A stretch of DNA of 64,000 nt, taken from Rutidosis leptorrhynchoides. Taxonomy: Eukaryota; Streptophyta; Magnoliopsida; Asterales; Asteraceae. Below, piece by piece: positions 23,405-35,469 of this stretch. Both the position numbers and the translations under genes were made by a program. The notes below the pieces were generated by a model. It was not told where the DNA came from, searched no databases, and saw only the letters and a program-made list of their open reading frames with translations. Location of the stretch: the NCBI RefSeq assembly GCF_046630445.1, contig NC_092343.1, positions 138,687,501-138,751,500 of the forward strand. The letters are read 5' to 3'. The first letter of the stretch is position 1. The number at the start of each line of letters is the position of its first letter.

Positions 23405-24365
23405 TGATGGAATTCAACATAACAACAAGTTCTTAATGTTAACATAATCGCAAAACCAATTTTATGATAGTTGATACAATCGGAAGCATAGTCTTTAAGA
23501 AAACAAGTTTATATGTTAAACCATTTTAGATGAATTCTATATTGTTATCAAGTCTTGAAATAATGCTTACATATAATAACAAAGGAAGTAAGATTATACC
23601 TCCTCAAGCTAGTTGAGGGTTGTTATCAAGGTTGAAAGATGATGATGAAGATGAAGGAAAGTGAGCTTCTAACTTGAAGCCTCAAGCAAGTAATACCCCA
23701 AGCAATTAACCCCAACACCTTTCACTATAGTTAGAATTTTATTTGACACTTGATATGAGCTTGAAAAACAATTTTAGAACTCCCTTTGAGTCCCTAAAGG
23801 GTCACGGCCAGCAGCTACTGCAGAGAACCTTTGTGCAGTTTTTTTTTTTCAAGCTTGAATGTGTAATTACACTTGGGAGAATAATTCAAACTTTGATGTG
23901 TGAGTTGTGCATGCACCTTAGGACTTGTGTAGTCTTAAAATTAACAAATAAGACCAAGCATGGGAGTATCTTGGAGTCCCAAAAAGCTGCCCATCATGTT
24001 TATATTTTATAACAAGATATTCTTTTATAAAACTTGTAACAATTTTATAAAACTTGTATAAAATAGACATGTATTTGTTACTTGCAATAATTTTATAAAC
24101 CATTTTATAAAATATAACACAACATAATTGTTTGAACCAATAAATAATTACATATAAATTATCCAAATAATTTATTCCAAGTGGTGATATTTTAGAAAAC
24201 CGATTTTCTAAAGTTCAAGTGTCGCGTATTTATTTAACAATCCAACCGTTAAAATAAATACATATAAAGTGTTGGTAAGCTTGTTATTGGGTATGACCCG
24301 ACTTGGATCATAACATAGTGGCCACGTTAATTTAATATGTCTCTCGGGCATACGAAATACCTCCA
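23405..24365 (-). repeat. Copia 3' LTR (minus strand)
   Basis: 961 bp. Left end TGATGGAATTC; on the minus strand it starts TGGAGGTATTTCG. The polypurine tract on the minus strand, GTGGGAGAT, is directly adjacent (24374-24366). Confidence 0.92.
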
Positions 24366-25138
24366 ATCTCCCACTTGCACGAGAAACATAAGAAATTAAT
24401 GCAAGTGATGGATACCACCTAACGACCATCCATCACCCCCAATATGTTATGACTTTGTGCCATTCAATAACATCATCCTTTTTGAGTTCCCATCTCGAAT
24501 ATGAATAGGTGAATCTTTCATCACATCCTTTTATCCTAGATGTCATGTTAAATCCAAAAGACACAGAGTGATCACTCTCTTTTAGATTTAACTTTATCAG
24601 GCCTTAAACATCTAACTCTCAACGAATAAGAGGGACAAATTTTATCTTGACTACATACGTCCTAAATATATATATACCTTGTATTATACCTGAGCTCTTC
24701 CTTATGAACTACCATATTTCAGAATAGCGAAGGAAAGAATCAAGGCACAATACTTGGTAAATATCCGAACCCAATATGTATCTCAGGTCAGAGGATACAA
24801 TGATATTTGCCTTTACTCAAGATTACATGTGATCAACCACAAAGGCTCCATTTAGTAAATCTTGAGGGCGGGTCTTCCAATATTTGTATCCCACAAATAT
24901 CTATGAACCTTGGTTGCAACCTTGCCTCACATTCATCCCGTGAATGTATACCAATCCAAGTTCATAATAGTCTAAACCTTACACTTGTTCCCACAAATGT
25001 AATCAACTACGGAATTTAGAATAATTACTTATTCATGGATAAAATATGCGAAATAGGAACTTGAATCAAGATAAATTAATACCATAATTATATTAATGAG
25101 TTTGAACAATTTCGTTCCATTATAATACTTAAAACAGA
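24366..25138 (-). other. Copia 3' untranslated region (minus strand)
   Basis: Homologous to 16586-17352. No gene. Confidence 0.8.
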
Positions 25139-25372
25139 TCATGAACAATCACTAGAATATCGAAGCCCTAATGCACAAACATGTCCAGCATGTTTTGCTC
25201 CATGTAAGAGCTTCGTGAGAGGATCCGCTATATTAAGATCTGTGTGAACTTTGTGAATACATATCTTTCCCTTTTCAACTTCATCCCTTATGTAGTTGAA
25301 TCTCCGCTCAATGTGACGGGTCTTTTGGTGAGCACGAGGTTCTTTGATTTGAGCAATCGCACCCTCGTTGTC
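25139..25372 (-). pseudogene. Copia RNase H C-terminus, separated by Athila
   Basis: On the minus strand: CDNEGAIAQIKEPRAHQKTR to the end ...SSDCS and TGA (25141-25139). Cut at 25372 exactly where the Athila LTR starts. The upstream part of the same gene resumes near 44193. Confidence 0.88.
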
Positions 25373-25841
25373 TGCTAATGCTAAAAACGAACATATATTT
25401 CATAGCATTATCCCTCAAGAAAGACAAGCTTTTAGTTGCAATTGTTCTATTTACAAGTGATATTCGTTTAAATAATAAAAGGTGAAGACAAAAGACAGAT
25501 TCGACAAATTGAAGATGCAAACGACCAAAACGCTAAAAAGTGCAAAGTACAAGCAAAGAGGTTCCAATTATTGATAAGAAACGTCTCAAAATTACAAGAG
25601 TACAAGATTCAAAACGCAAAGTACAAGATATTAAATTATACGAAAAGACGTTCGAAAATCCGGAACCGGGACCAGAGTCAACTCTCAACGCTCAACGCAA
25701 CGGACTAAAAATTACAAGTCAACGGAGTACAAGAATATAATATAATATATATATAATTAAATTTAATTATATATATTATATTATATAATAAATAAATAAG
25801 CAGCCCACGTTTTTAAAGACTTTTGAGCCTCCCCAGCTGGC

Positions 25842-25919
25842 CATGCGATCGCATGGCCTTGAAGGGCAAAGCCCATGCGATCGCATGAGGCTCTTTTCCA
25901 GCCCACATGCCTATAAAAA
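25842..25919 (+). promoter_or_regulatory. Athila LTR 1 core promoter: palindrome pair and TATA box
   Basis: CATGCGATCGCATG at 25842-25855 and 25874-25887 (starts 32 bp apart, 18-bp spacer), then TATAAAAA at 25912-25919, 25 bp after the second palindrome. The first palindrome extends to 20 bp (GGCCATGCGATCGCATGGCC). Promoter role is inferred from place in the LTR. Confidence 0.7.
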
Positions 25920-26842
25920 TCGAGCTTTGGTGCATCAAGTATCATATATCGATCTCTCTATCTCACATACGATATATATATACTTATATTATAATTTTAA
26001 TTTTAATTTTAATTTCTAATAATAAGGGTATGTTAGCGCATATTGTAAGGGTGTAAGTCGAAATTCTGTCCGTGTAACGCTACGCTATTTTTAATCATTG
26101 TAAGTTATGTTCAACCTTTTTAATTTAATGTCTCGTAGCTAAGTTATTATTATGCTTATTTAAATCGAAGTAATCATGATGTTGGGCTAATTACTAAAAT
26201 TGGGTAATTGGGCTTTGTACCATAATTGGGGTTTGGACAAAAGAACGACACTAGTGGAAATTAGACTATGGGCTATTAATGGGCTTTATATTTGTTTAAC
26301 TAAATGATAGTTTATTAATTTTAATATAAAGATTTACAATTGGACGTCCCTATAAATAACCATATACACTCGATCGGACACGATGGGCAGGGTATTTATA
26401 TGTACGAATAATCGTTCATTTAACCGGATACGGAAATGGATTAATAGTCTATGGAATTATTAAAACATGGGTAAAATTATGTACAAGGACACTTGGCATA
26501 ATTGATAACAAAGTATTAAAACCTTGGGTTACACGCAGTCGATATCCTGGTGTAATTATTAAACAAAGTAATAAAACCTTGTTACAGTTTAAGTCCCCAA
26601 TTAGTTGGAATATTTGACTTCGGGTATAAGGATAATTTGACGAGGATACTCGCACTATATATTTATGACTGATGGACTGTTATGGACAAAAACCAGACGG
26701 ACATATTAAATAATCCAGGACAAAGGACAATTAACCCATGGGCATAAAACTAAAATCAACACGTCAAACATCATGATTACGGAAGTTTAAATAAGCATAA
26801 TTCTTTTATTTCATATTTAATTTCCTTTATTTTACATTTAAT

Positions 26843-26935
26843 TGCACTTCTAATTATCGCACTTTTATTTATCGCACTTTTATTTATCGCAATTTTATTT
26901 TATCGCACTTTTATTTATCGCAATTTCCTTATCGT
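26843..26935. repeat. Short tandem repeat in Athila LTR 1
   Basis: Units like TTTATTTATCGCACT, about five copies. LTR 2 (about 41263-41315) has fewer. Confidence 0.75.
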
Positions 26936-27341
26936 TATTTACTTTACGCTTTAAATTAAGTTATATTTATTTTTATTATTTTACATTAGGTTTTAACTGC
27001 GACTAAAGTTTTTTTAAAATCGACAAACCGGTCATTAAACGGTAAAAACCCCCCTTTTATAATAATAATATTACTTATTTATATATTTGTATTTTTATAA
27101 ATTAAAACTAATATAGCGTTAAGCTTTGGTTAAAGATTTTTCCCTGTGGAACGAACCAGACTTACTAAAAACTACACTACTGTACGATTAGGTACACTGC
27201 CTATAAGTGTTGTAGCAAGGTTTAAGTATATCCATTCTATAAATAAATAAATATCTTGTGTAAAATTGTATCGTATTTAATAGTTTTTCCTAGTAAAATA
27301 TAAGATATTTCATATACACCTCGCATAACATCAAGTATTTT

Positions 27342-27359
27342 TGGCGCCGCTGCCGGGGA
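27342..27359 (+). promoter_or_regulatory. Primer binding site, tRNA-Asp type
   Basis: TGGCGCCGCTGCCGGGGA, 8 nt after the LTR. Confidence 0.92.
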
Positions 27360-28462
27360 GCGAAATCTAGCTTAAAAGCCGGAAGCGCAACGCTAATATA
27401 TATAAAAAAAAGATTTTTATTTTTAGTTTACTTTTATTAAAATACGCTTTTGTAAAAATACGTTTTAAGTATTCAAAAATATAAAAAGAAAAATGAAAAT
27501 ATAAATATTTTTAAGAGTTTGTTAAATATTTAAGTTTTATAAAATTTGTTTATTTTTATTTTAGTTTGTAAAAATATAAATTTTATTTAAATATTTTGTA
27601 ATTATATTATATAAATATTTAAAACAGAAAAAAAAAAAAATACTCGGGCCTGGTACTGTAGCAGCCCGTAACCTGGCCCAAAATCTAAGCTCATGCGATC
27701 GCATGAGCCCGAAGGCATATTTTCATGCGATCGCATGAGATCGTCTGACACGCCACAGTTTACCCTAATTCAGCATTTATTACTGGTATTATTTATTATT
27801 ATTAATTTAAAACCCTAATTAGGTTTTTAATATTTAATTAGTTAGTTTAGATTTTAATTAATTTATGTATTTAGGTTAATTAGTTTAAATAATTTATAAA
27901 ATTAATACTTTTATAAAATAAATAATATAAAAATAAAAATTTTATAAAAATTGTACTTTTTACAACTTTTAGAATATTTTTATATTTTGTCCCTTTTTAT
28001 TTGTTTTTAGCGTAATTTTTATATTTTTCGCTCGTATTTACTTTTAAGTCATAATTTTTGCCATAGTTATTTTTTTTTATTTATAGATTTTTAGGCTTTG
28101 CTGTAAAATCCCTTAAGTGCTTTCTCTTTAGACTAAGATTTAGGTGCTTTAGAATTTTGCGACGCCATTTTTATATTTTAGTGCCTTTTTAAGATATTGC
28201 CATTTGGGATATAGTTTTTCTTGTAAGCTTTAATATTTTTAGACGCAACTTTTAATTCTTAGTTTTTAGTTCCTTTTTAAGTTTCAACGCGCTACTTTCT
28301 TATTTTTATTTTTCGACGCATTTTACCTATGTATCAATTATCACTCCAATTAGTAATCTCAATTTGCAATTTTAATTTTAAGTTAGTGATAGTAATAAGG
28401 TTGGGTTAGTCGAGTGTTTTTAAGTTTTATAAGTCACTCTTTTTCTTTCAACAAATTCAATC
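27360..28462 (+). other. Athila leader, unit 1, with internal deletion
   Basis: Matches the unit 2 leader to about 28447 and then jumps to the middle of gag. Compared with unit 2, about 0.7 kb (end of leader plus the first 104 codons of gag) is missing. Contains a palindrome pair at 27692-27737. Confidence 0.85.
27692..27737. repeat. CATGCGATCGCATG pair, leader of unit 1
   Basis: Copies at 27692-27705 and 27724-27737, starts 32 bp apart. Confidence 0.95.
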
Positions 28463-29640
28463 ATGGAAAATCTGGAACCTTTAAGTATGGAAGACCGAAT
28501 GCGAGCTAAACGCACTGGCCAAGGTCACGCAATTACTCATCCTGAAATTAATGCGCCAGATTATGAAATCAAAGGACAAATTCTACATATGGTGACTAAT
28601 CAATGCCAATTTAGTGGTGCGCCGAAGGAAGATCCAAATGAACATCTTCGTACCTTTAATAGGATCTGCACTCTATTTAAAATCCGAGAAGTTGAGGATG
28701 AACATATATATCTCATGTTATTTCCCTGGACTTTAAAGGGAGAAGCCAAAGATTGGTTGGAATCGTTACCTGAAGGGGCGATCAATACATGGGACGTTTT
28801 AGTTGAAAAATTTCTTAAACAATTCTTTCCGGCATCTAAAGCCGTAAGACTTCAAGGAGAAATTGTTACATTCACACAGAAACCGAATGAAACTCTATAT
28901 GAGGCGTGGACAAGATTTGGAAAGTTATTGAGAGGATGTCCGCAACATGGTTTAGACACCTGTCAAATAGTACAAATATTCTACCAAGGATGCGACATCA
29001 CCACATGGAAAGACATCGATATAGCAGCTGGTGGTTCCATTATGAAGAAAACCGAAACTGATGCTTACAAAATTATTGATAACACTGCTTCCCACTCACA
29101 TGAGTGGCACCAAGAAAAAGATATCATTAGATCATCTAAAGCAGCTAGAGCCGATTCTAGCCATGACTTAGATTCCATTTCCGCAAAAATAGATGTTGTC
29201 GAGAGACGAATGGAAAAGATGACTAAAGATATTCACTCAATACGAATTAGTTGTGAGCAGTGTGGAGGACCACATTTGACAAAAGATTGTCTCAGTATTG
29301 AACTAACAGTGGAACAAAGAGAGAATATTTCATACATAAACCAAATGCCTGGAAATAATTATCAGAATAATTATCAACCACCAAGACCAATTTACAATCA
29401 AAACTAGAATTATAACCGAAATATTCCATACAACAATCAACAAGGTCCTAGCAATCAACAAGTATCCAATAATACTTACAATCAGCAAAGGCCTAATTTT
29501 CAAAACAAACCACAACAAACCGATGATAAAAAGCCGAATTTAGAAGATATGATGACGAAGCTAGTTGAAACTCAAACACAGTATCTCAGAAACAAACCAA
29601 TGAACAAAATGCTCAAGCATTTAGAAATCAACAAGCTTCT
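28463..29640 (+). pseudogene. gag: Athila gag, unit 1, N-truncated with a stop
   Basis: The readable frame begins at ATG 28463 (MENLEPLSMEDRMRAKRTGQ), an internal Met of the full protein. The gag domain includes WTLKGEAKDWLESLPEG and LYEAWTRFGKLLRGCPQHGL. A CCHC-like knuckle CEQCGGPHLTKDC lies at about 29256-29294. A TAG at 29405-29407 ends the frame within an Asn/Gln-rich tail that otherwise continues (NYNRNIPYNNQQGPSNQQ). A one-base shift near 29580 brings the frame into that of the protease. It would bind element RNA and form particles if intact. Confidence 0.9.
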
Positions 29641-29649
29641 ATTCAAAAT

Positions 29650-31062
29650 TTGGAACAAGAAGTAAGTAACCTAGCAAGGTTAATAGGTGAAAGAAAACCA
29701 GGAAGTCTACCTAGTGATACAAATGCTAACCCCCGGAATGAAACAGCTAAAGCCATTACCACAAGAAGTGGTACAACACTTAAACCACCTGAAATACTAG
29801 TAATTTCTGATGAAGCTATTCCTACTCCACAAGAACCACAACCTGAGCAAGATAAGGAAACATAACCGGTAGTTGAAAAGGTTAATGAAGATAACACGGT
29901 TAAGGCTAAACCTTATGTTAAACCATACCAACCACCACTTCCTTACCCGAGTAAAATGAAAAAAGAGAAACTTGAAGCCGAGCAATCCAAATTTTTGGAT
30001 ATGTTTAAACAGATAAATGTAAATCTTCATTTCATTGATGTAATTTCAGGAATGCCTAGATATGCTAAATTCTTGAAAGATCTAATCTCGAATAGAAAGA
30101 AAATGGAAGAACTCTCGGCTGTTACTATGAATGCTAATTGTTCAGCAGTGCTGTTGAATAACATACCAGAAAAACTATCTGATCCAGGAAGTTTCACAAT
30201 TCCATGTTTTCTGGGTAGTCTTAGTTCAATAGAAGCATTGGCAAACTTAGGTGCTAGTATAAATTTAATGCCGTATTCACTATACACTAAACTAGACCTT
30301 GGAGAATTGAAACCAACACGAATAAGCATACAACTAGCTGATCGATCAATAAAATATCCTAGAGGGATAATGGAGAACATGCTAGTTAAAGTTGGTACTT
30401 TAGTATTTCCAGTAGATTTTGTTGTTCTGGACATGGAAGAAGATTCTCAAGTTCCTCTCATATTAGGAAGACCATTCTTAAACACGGCTAAAGCAATGAT
30501 AGACGTGTTCGGTAAGAAACTGACCCTAAGTATAGAGGATGAGAGTGTTACCTTTTCAGTTGATAGAGCAATGCAACAACCGCAATCTGTAGATGATACA
30601 TGTTATTATATTCAAACTATAGATTCACATGCAGAATTGTTAGAAGAATTTCCAGAATTACAAGGAACAGGAGAATGTTCTTTAGGAGAAGGAACTGAAC
30701 CAATTGATGAAATTGAAATGTTAGCTACACTAATGGCTAATGGATATGAACCAACAACAGAAGAAATTCAAATGCTAAAAGAAGAAGACAGATATCGATA
30801 TAAATCATCGATAGAAAAACCACCGACATTAGAGTTAAATCCACTTCCAAACCATTTGGAATATGCTTATTTACATGGTGAATCTGAATTACCTGTAATA
30901 ATATTGTCTTCTCTTACTGAAAATGAAAAATCTCAACTCATTTCTGTGTTGAAAGCTCATAAACCAGCCATTGCATGGAAAATTCATGATATAAAAGGAA
31001 TAAGTCCTTCGTATTGCACACATAAAATCCTTACGGAAGAAGGTCATAAAACGTATGTGTAA
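29650..31062 (+). pseudogene. Athila linker and aspartic protease, catalytic Asp lost
   Basis: Linker reads NLARLIGERKPGSLPSDTNA; a TAA at 29863-29865 interrupts it. The protease region (from 29956) carries LANLGASINLMPYSLY at about 30238-30285. The family has Asp in the third position of that motif, here Asn (AAC), so the protease is expected to be dead. The C-terminal flap region with VPLILGRPFLNTAKAMIDVF is intact. A TAA at 31060-31062 ends the frame just before RT in the same frame. Confidence 0.9.
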
Positions 31063-31086
31063 CGCCAACGAAGACTAAATCCTAAT

Positions 31087-31986
31087 ATGCAAGATGTTGT
31101 TAAGAAAGAAATTATTAAACTGCTAGATGCAGGTTTAATTTATCCAATTTCTGATAGTCCATGGGTAAGCCCAGTTCAATCTTTACCTAAGAAAGGTGGC
31201 ATGACTGTCATCACAAATGAGAAGAATGAGCTTATTCCTACAAGGACTATATCAGGATGGCGTGTATGTATTGATTATAGAAAATTAAATGACGCCACCA
31301 AAAAAGATCACTTTCCCTTACCTTTCATTGATCAAATGTTGGAAAGGTTAGCCAGAAACAGTTACTATTGTTTTTTAGATGGTTTTTCCGGATATTTTCA
31401 AATTCCAATAGCACCCGAAGACCAAGAGAAAACCACATTCACGTGCCCTTATGGTACTTTTGCTTACAAACGCATGCCATTTGGACTTTGCAACGCCCCT
31501 GCAACCTTTCAAAGGTGCATGATGGCGATTTTTCACGACATGATAGAAGAATGCATGGGAGTTTTCATGGATGACTTTTCAGTCTTCGGTGATACATTTG
31601 AAACATGTCTAGTTAATCTGGAACGAATGCTTATTAGATGCGAACAATCAAATCTAGTACTTAATTGGGAGAAATGCCATTTCATGGTTAAAGAAGGCAT
31701 CGTTCTTGGACATAAAATCTCAAAGGAAGGAATTGAAGTGGATAGAGCTAAAGTAGATGTAATTGCTAAACTTCCACATCCCACCAATGTTAGAGGAGTT
31801 AGGAGTTTTCTAGGGCATGTCGGTTTTTACCGACGTTTCATAAAAGATTTTTCTAAGATTGCCACTCCTATGAATAAACTCCTAGAAAAGGATGCTCCAT
31901 TCATCTTTTCAGATGAATGTATCAAATCTTTTAATATACTTAAAGAAAAACTCACTAATGCGCCGATCATGATAACACCAAATTGA
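31087..31986 (+). pseudogene. Athila reverse transcriptase, 300 codons open
   Basis: LLDAGLIYPISDSPWVSPVQ, GWRVCIDYRKLNDATKKDHF, CFLDGFSGYFQIP (first catalytic Asp), MPFGLCNAPATFQRCM and VFMDDFSVFG (the second and third catalytic Asp, about residues 160-161). Then the thumb/connection up to KLTNAPIMITPN, where a TGA at 31984-31986 stands. The RT core looks complete; breaks lie on both sides. Makes DNA from element RNA in cytoplasmic particles. Confidence 0.93.
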
Positions 31987-32418
31987 AATCTACCGTTTGA
32001 ACTTATGTGCGATGCAAGTAATTTTGCAATGGGAGCCGTTTTAGGACAAAGGATTGAAAAACGATTTCAACCTATATATTATGCTAGTAAGACGTTACAA
32101 GGAGCACAAACGAACTATACAACTATTGAAAAAGAACTCCTTGCTATTGTCTTTGCTTTTGACAAATTTCGTTCATATCTCGTTCTAGCTAAAACGGTGG
32201 TCTATACCGACCATTCTGCTCTTAGATACCTATTTTCGAAATAAGATGCTAAACCAAGATTAATCCGTTGGATCTTACTCTTACAAGAATTCGATATTGA
32301 AATCTGAGATAAAAGAGGAGCAGAAAATCTCGCCGCTGATCATCTTTCTCGTCTTGAAAATCCCGAATTAGAAGTTCTAAATGAATCGGCTATACAAGAC
32401 AACTTTCCTGATGAATAT
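31987..32418 (+). pseudogene. Athila RNase H, two stops
   Basis: MCDASNFAMGAVLGQRIE, YTTIEKELLAIVFAFDKFRS and VYTDHSALRYLF carry the D-E-D residues. A stop TAA at 32242-32244 and a TGA at about 32305-32307 follow, then the conserved AADHLSRLENPE end. Same frame as RT. Confidence 0.9.
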
Positions 32419-32421
32419 CTA

Positions 32422-33738
32422 TTGAAGATAGATTATAATGAAATTCCATGGTTTGCAGACTATGCAAACTACTTAGTATGTGAATTCCTTGAAAAAGGAT
32501 TATCGTACCAAAAACGAAAGAAATTCTTCAGTGATATAAAACACTATTTCTGGGAAGATCCACATTTGTTTAAAAGTTGTTCCGATGGAATAATACGCCG
32601 ATGTGTATTTGGAGATGAAGCTAGTAAAATTTTAAACCATTGTCACACAGGACCAACAGGAGGGCATTATGGGCCTCAACTAACAGCAAGAAAAGTTTAT
32701 GACGCTGGATTCTATTGGCCTACAATTTAAAAAGACGCACACCTTCTTTGCAAATCCTGTGATGCTTGTCAAAGGGCCGGAAAAATAAGTCAACGTGATG
32801 AAATGCCACAAAATGTCATTCAAGTATGCGAAGTATTTGACATTTGGGGTATTGACTTTATGGGTCCATTTCCAAAATCTCATAATAATTTATACATTTT
32901 CGTTGCCATTGATTATGTATCTAAATGGGTGGAAGCACAAGCTCTCCCAACTAACGATGCACGAGTTGTAGTCAACTTTTTAAAACGTCTTTTTGCAAGG
33001 TTTGGAACACCGAAAGCTTTAATAAGTGATCGGGGTACTCATTTCTGTAACAATCAACTTGAGAAAGTTCTTAAAAGATATGGAGTAACTCATAAAATCT
33101 CCACTGCATATCATCCACAAACAAGTGGACAAGTTGAAAATACCAACCGAGCTTTAAAACGTATTCTAGAGAAAACCGTAGGATCAAATCCGAAGGAATG
33201 GTCCATTAAATTGAAGGATGCACTCTGGGCTTTTAGAACAGCCTACAAAACTCCAATTGGAACCACACCTTTCAGACTCTTTTATGGAAAAGCATGTCAT
33301 CTTCCAGTAGAAATTGAACACAAAGCATTTTGGGCTTTGAAGACATGTAATCTTGATTTACATGAAGCTGGACGTCTACGGTTAAGTCAACTAAACGAAT
33401 TAGAATAATTAAGACAAGAAGCATACGAAAATTCGTTAATCTATAAATAAAGAATGAAGAAATGGCATGATAAAAGAATCAGAAGTTCAAAAGAATTTAA
33501 AGAAGGAGACAGAGTTCTTCTTTTCAATTCACGATTCAAGCTATTTCCTGGAAAATTGAAATCAAGATGGTCTGGACCATTCATAGTCAAAAGAGTTTTC
33601 CCATACGGAACAGTAGAATTAATAAATTCAAATGGGATTGAATTTAAGGTTAATGGTCACAGAGTTAAACATTACATAGATAGTCCAATGGAAGTTGACA
33701 ACGAAGTTAATCACAATTTCGATACCACAGCTAACTAA
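32422..33738 (+). pseudogene. Athila integrase with GPF motif, three stops
   Basis: Zinc-binding region HCHTGPTGGHYGPQL...[11 protein letters not shown] (about 32641-32780) with a TAA at 32728-32730 in the middle. Core Asp in GIDFMGPF (about 32840), Asp in [10 protein letters not shown] (about 33023) and Glu in [12 protein letters not shown] (about 33127). TAA at 33406-33408 and 33448-33450. C-terminal GPF segment SRWSGPFIVKRVFPYGTVEL (about 33564). Inserts element DNA into the genome. All catalytic residues remain despite the stops. Confidence 0.92.
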
Positions 33739-33750
33739 GTGTGGGGAGAA
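33737..33750 (+). promoter_or_regulatory. PPT-like purine tract after pol
   Basis: AAGTGTGGGGAGAA, right at the pol stop. It matches the terminal PPT core AAGTGTGGG before LTR 2. Confidence 0.45.
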
Positions 33751-33910
33751 TCAAGTCTTTAAAGGATAATATGTATTTCTGTTAGAGTTAGATTTTCTGT
33801 TTTTGTGTAGTTCTCGAAAATGGAACCCGAATGGTCTTTCCCTAGCAGACCCTAAAGAACTAGTCTTCTCCCCCCATTCTGAATTTTTATTTTTTTTAGG
33901 TTTTTACGAA

Positions 33911-34255
33911 ATGAAGACTTCCTGTGAACTGAACCATGGTCTAATGCTACACGCTTTGATCACTAAACGAAATAATGACACACGTCCGAGTGAACTAGTA
34001 TCATTAATCAGAAGTAAATTGGATGGAGTAAGAAAAGAATCCATATGCGAAGATAATAAGTTACAATTTGGTAAAGGAAAATCAAAATCCGCAGCGAAAA
34101 GAAGAGCACGACACCTTGAAAAATGTCACAAATGCGGAAAATGGTCACACGAAGGTAAATGTTCAAATAATCAAACCTATTCAAACACCGAATTTGTTAC
34201 TTTATGTAGAGATGGACCGTTCATATGTTTAGAAGAAAAAACATTAAATGCTTGA
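33911..34255 (+). CDS. Small Athila ORF with zinc-knuckle-like motif
   Basis: 115-codon frame between integrase and the env-like gene. The frame is open from 33803, but the first ATG is 33911 (MKTSCELNHGLMLHALITKR). Basic stretch KGKSKSAAKRRARHLEK is followed by CHKCGKWSHEGKC, a CX2CX4HX3C knuckle, and an acidic end. It is the only ORF in the internal region with no stop in it. I do not recognise a family. It could be a nucleic-acid-binding accessory protein, or a relic of a larger gene. Confidence 0.5.
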   Translation: MKTSCELNHGLMLHALITKRNNDTRPSELVSLIRSKLDGVRKESICEDNKLQFGKGKSKSAAKRRARHLEKCHKCGKWSHEGKCSNNQTYSNTEFVTLCRDGPFICLEEKTLNA

Positions 34256-35469
34256 GGTTACGCCTATGTTGCCATGGAAAATCAATTAGTCCGACTATCT
34301 TATGAGTGGGCTAGAGCATATCACTAAGAATACTATCTCACAGGTAAGTCTGTACAATTTTTATTCTTATTTTCATTTTTAACCTTTTGATAATAAACGC
34401 TAATTTGTTCGCTATAAAGCATTAAATTGGTATTCGATGAAATTAGGTCTTGCGACCGAAATTATTGATATCATTCAAAAATTTATTACATCACTGCGAA
34501 ATTTACTTTTTATTCATAAGGTATAAATATCTTTAATCAATCAACCCAACATATTTCAAAAATTCGTCATGAGTTAAATTAGGTCATGGAACCGAAATTA
34601 CTTTACCGAAAAGAGGGGCGTATATTTTTGTTAATATTTGATTGATTAAAGTGGGATAAAAGCCAAAAAGATTTTTAATTTTATTTTTACCATGTTTTTA
34701 AAATTATTATATAAATCTTAAATTGATATTGTAAACTTTTTAAATCAATATATTTAAGTTTGTAAATATTTGAGAAATTAATATTTTTAATATAAGTTTG
34801 TATGTATAAAAACAAAAATATAATATAAATTTGGTATGAATTTTTAAATTTTAAGAATATGAATTTTTAATTTTAGGCATTTTAAATTTAAGTTTGGTGT
34901 GAATTTAAAAACAAAAATTTACTTTATTTCACTAAGTTAAAAATATGATTTTTAAAATTCGTCGTGAGTTGAAGACTAAGTCTTTGAACCAAAATTGCTC
35001 TACCCGAGGGAGGGACGAGAACTTTTATTATCATTATTTTTAATCTTATTGAATTAAAGTATGCCAAAAACATTTAAAAAACCCCAAAAATCTTTGCTTT
35101 TAAAAACCGCGCTTCGAATTGACAAATTTTAAAATTTTGTCGAGGGACGGACTAGGACAACGATCCGAAACACCCTCGCTCCTAAAGGAAAACAAAATTT
35201 TTAGAATTTAATTAATTATAAGTTTTATAAAGTTTAAGGTTTTATAAAAAAAAAATGCAAAAGTACTGTACCCGGGACTCCATGCGATCGCATGGAGTTA
35301 GGCCTTTGTTTCCATGCGATCGCATGGGGAGTAAAATCTGGCCAGACTCAAAAGAACCAGCGAGCTGTTCTTCCTCACCACAACACACACACATACCCGA
35401 AAATACACTCAAATCCTCTCTAAAATTCGCCAAAATTCACCGTAGTTCGTCAAATTTTTTGTTCTAATC
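34256..35469 (+). other. Non-coding region between small ORF and env-like gene
   Basis: AT-rich. Contains a threefold similar phrase GTCATGGAACCGAAATTACT and relatives, each followed by GAGGG-type sequence (about 34440, 34580, 34980), and the palindrome pair at 35281-35326. No ORF. Confidence 0.6.
35281..35326. repeat. CATGCGATCGCATG pair upstream of the env-like gene
   Basis: Copies at 35281-35294 and 35313-35326, starts 32 bp apart. The ATG of the env-like first exon is 143 bp after the pair. Confidence 0.95.

Larger units (their letters stand above)
25373..27333 (+). repeat. Athila LTR 1
   Basis: 1961 bp. The start reads TGCTAATGC instead of TGATAATGC; it ends CGCATAACATCA. Contains a palindrome pair, TATA box and a TATTTATCGCACTTT-type tandem repeat. 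Confidence 0.93.

Noticed and set aside
25842-25887. CRISPR-like phased palindromes
   Set aside because: Only two units per site, no spacer array, no cas genes, and the context is a plant retrotransposon LTR.
28463-28465. Gag start of unit 1 as the natural start
   Set aside because: Two other copies have about 104 more codons upstream; unit 1 has a deletion that removes them.
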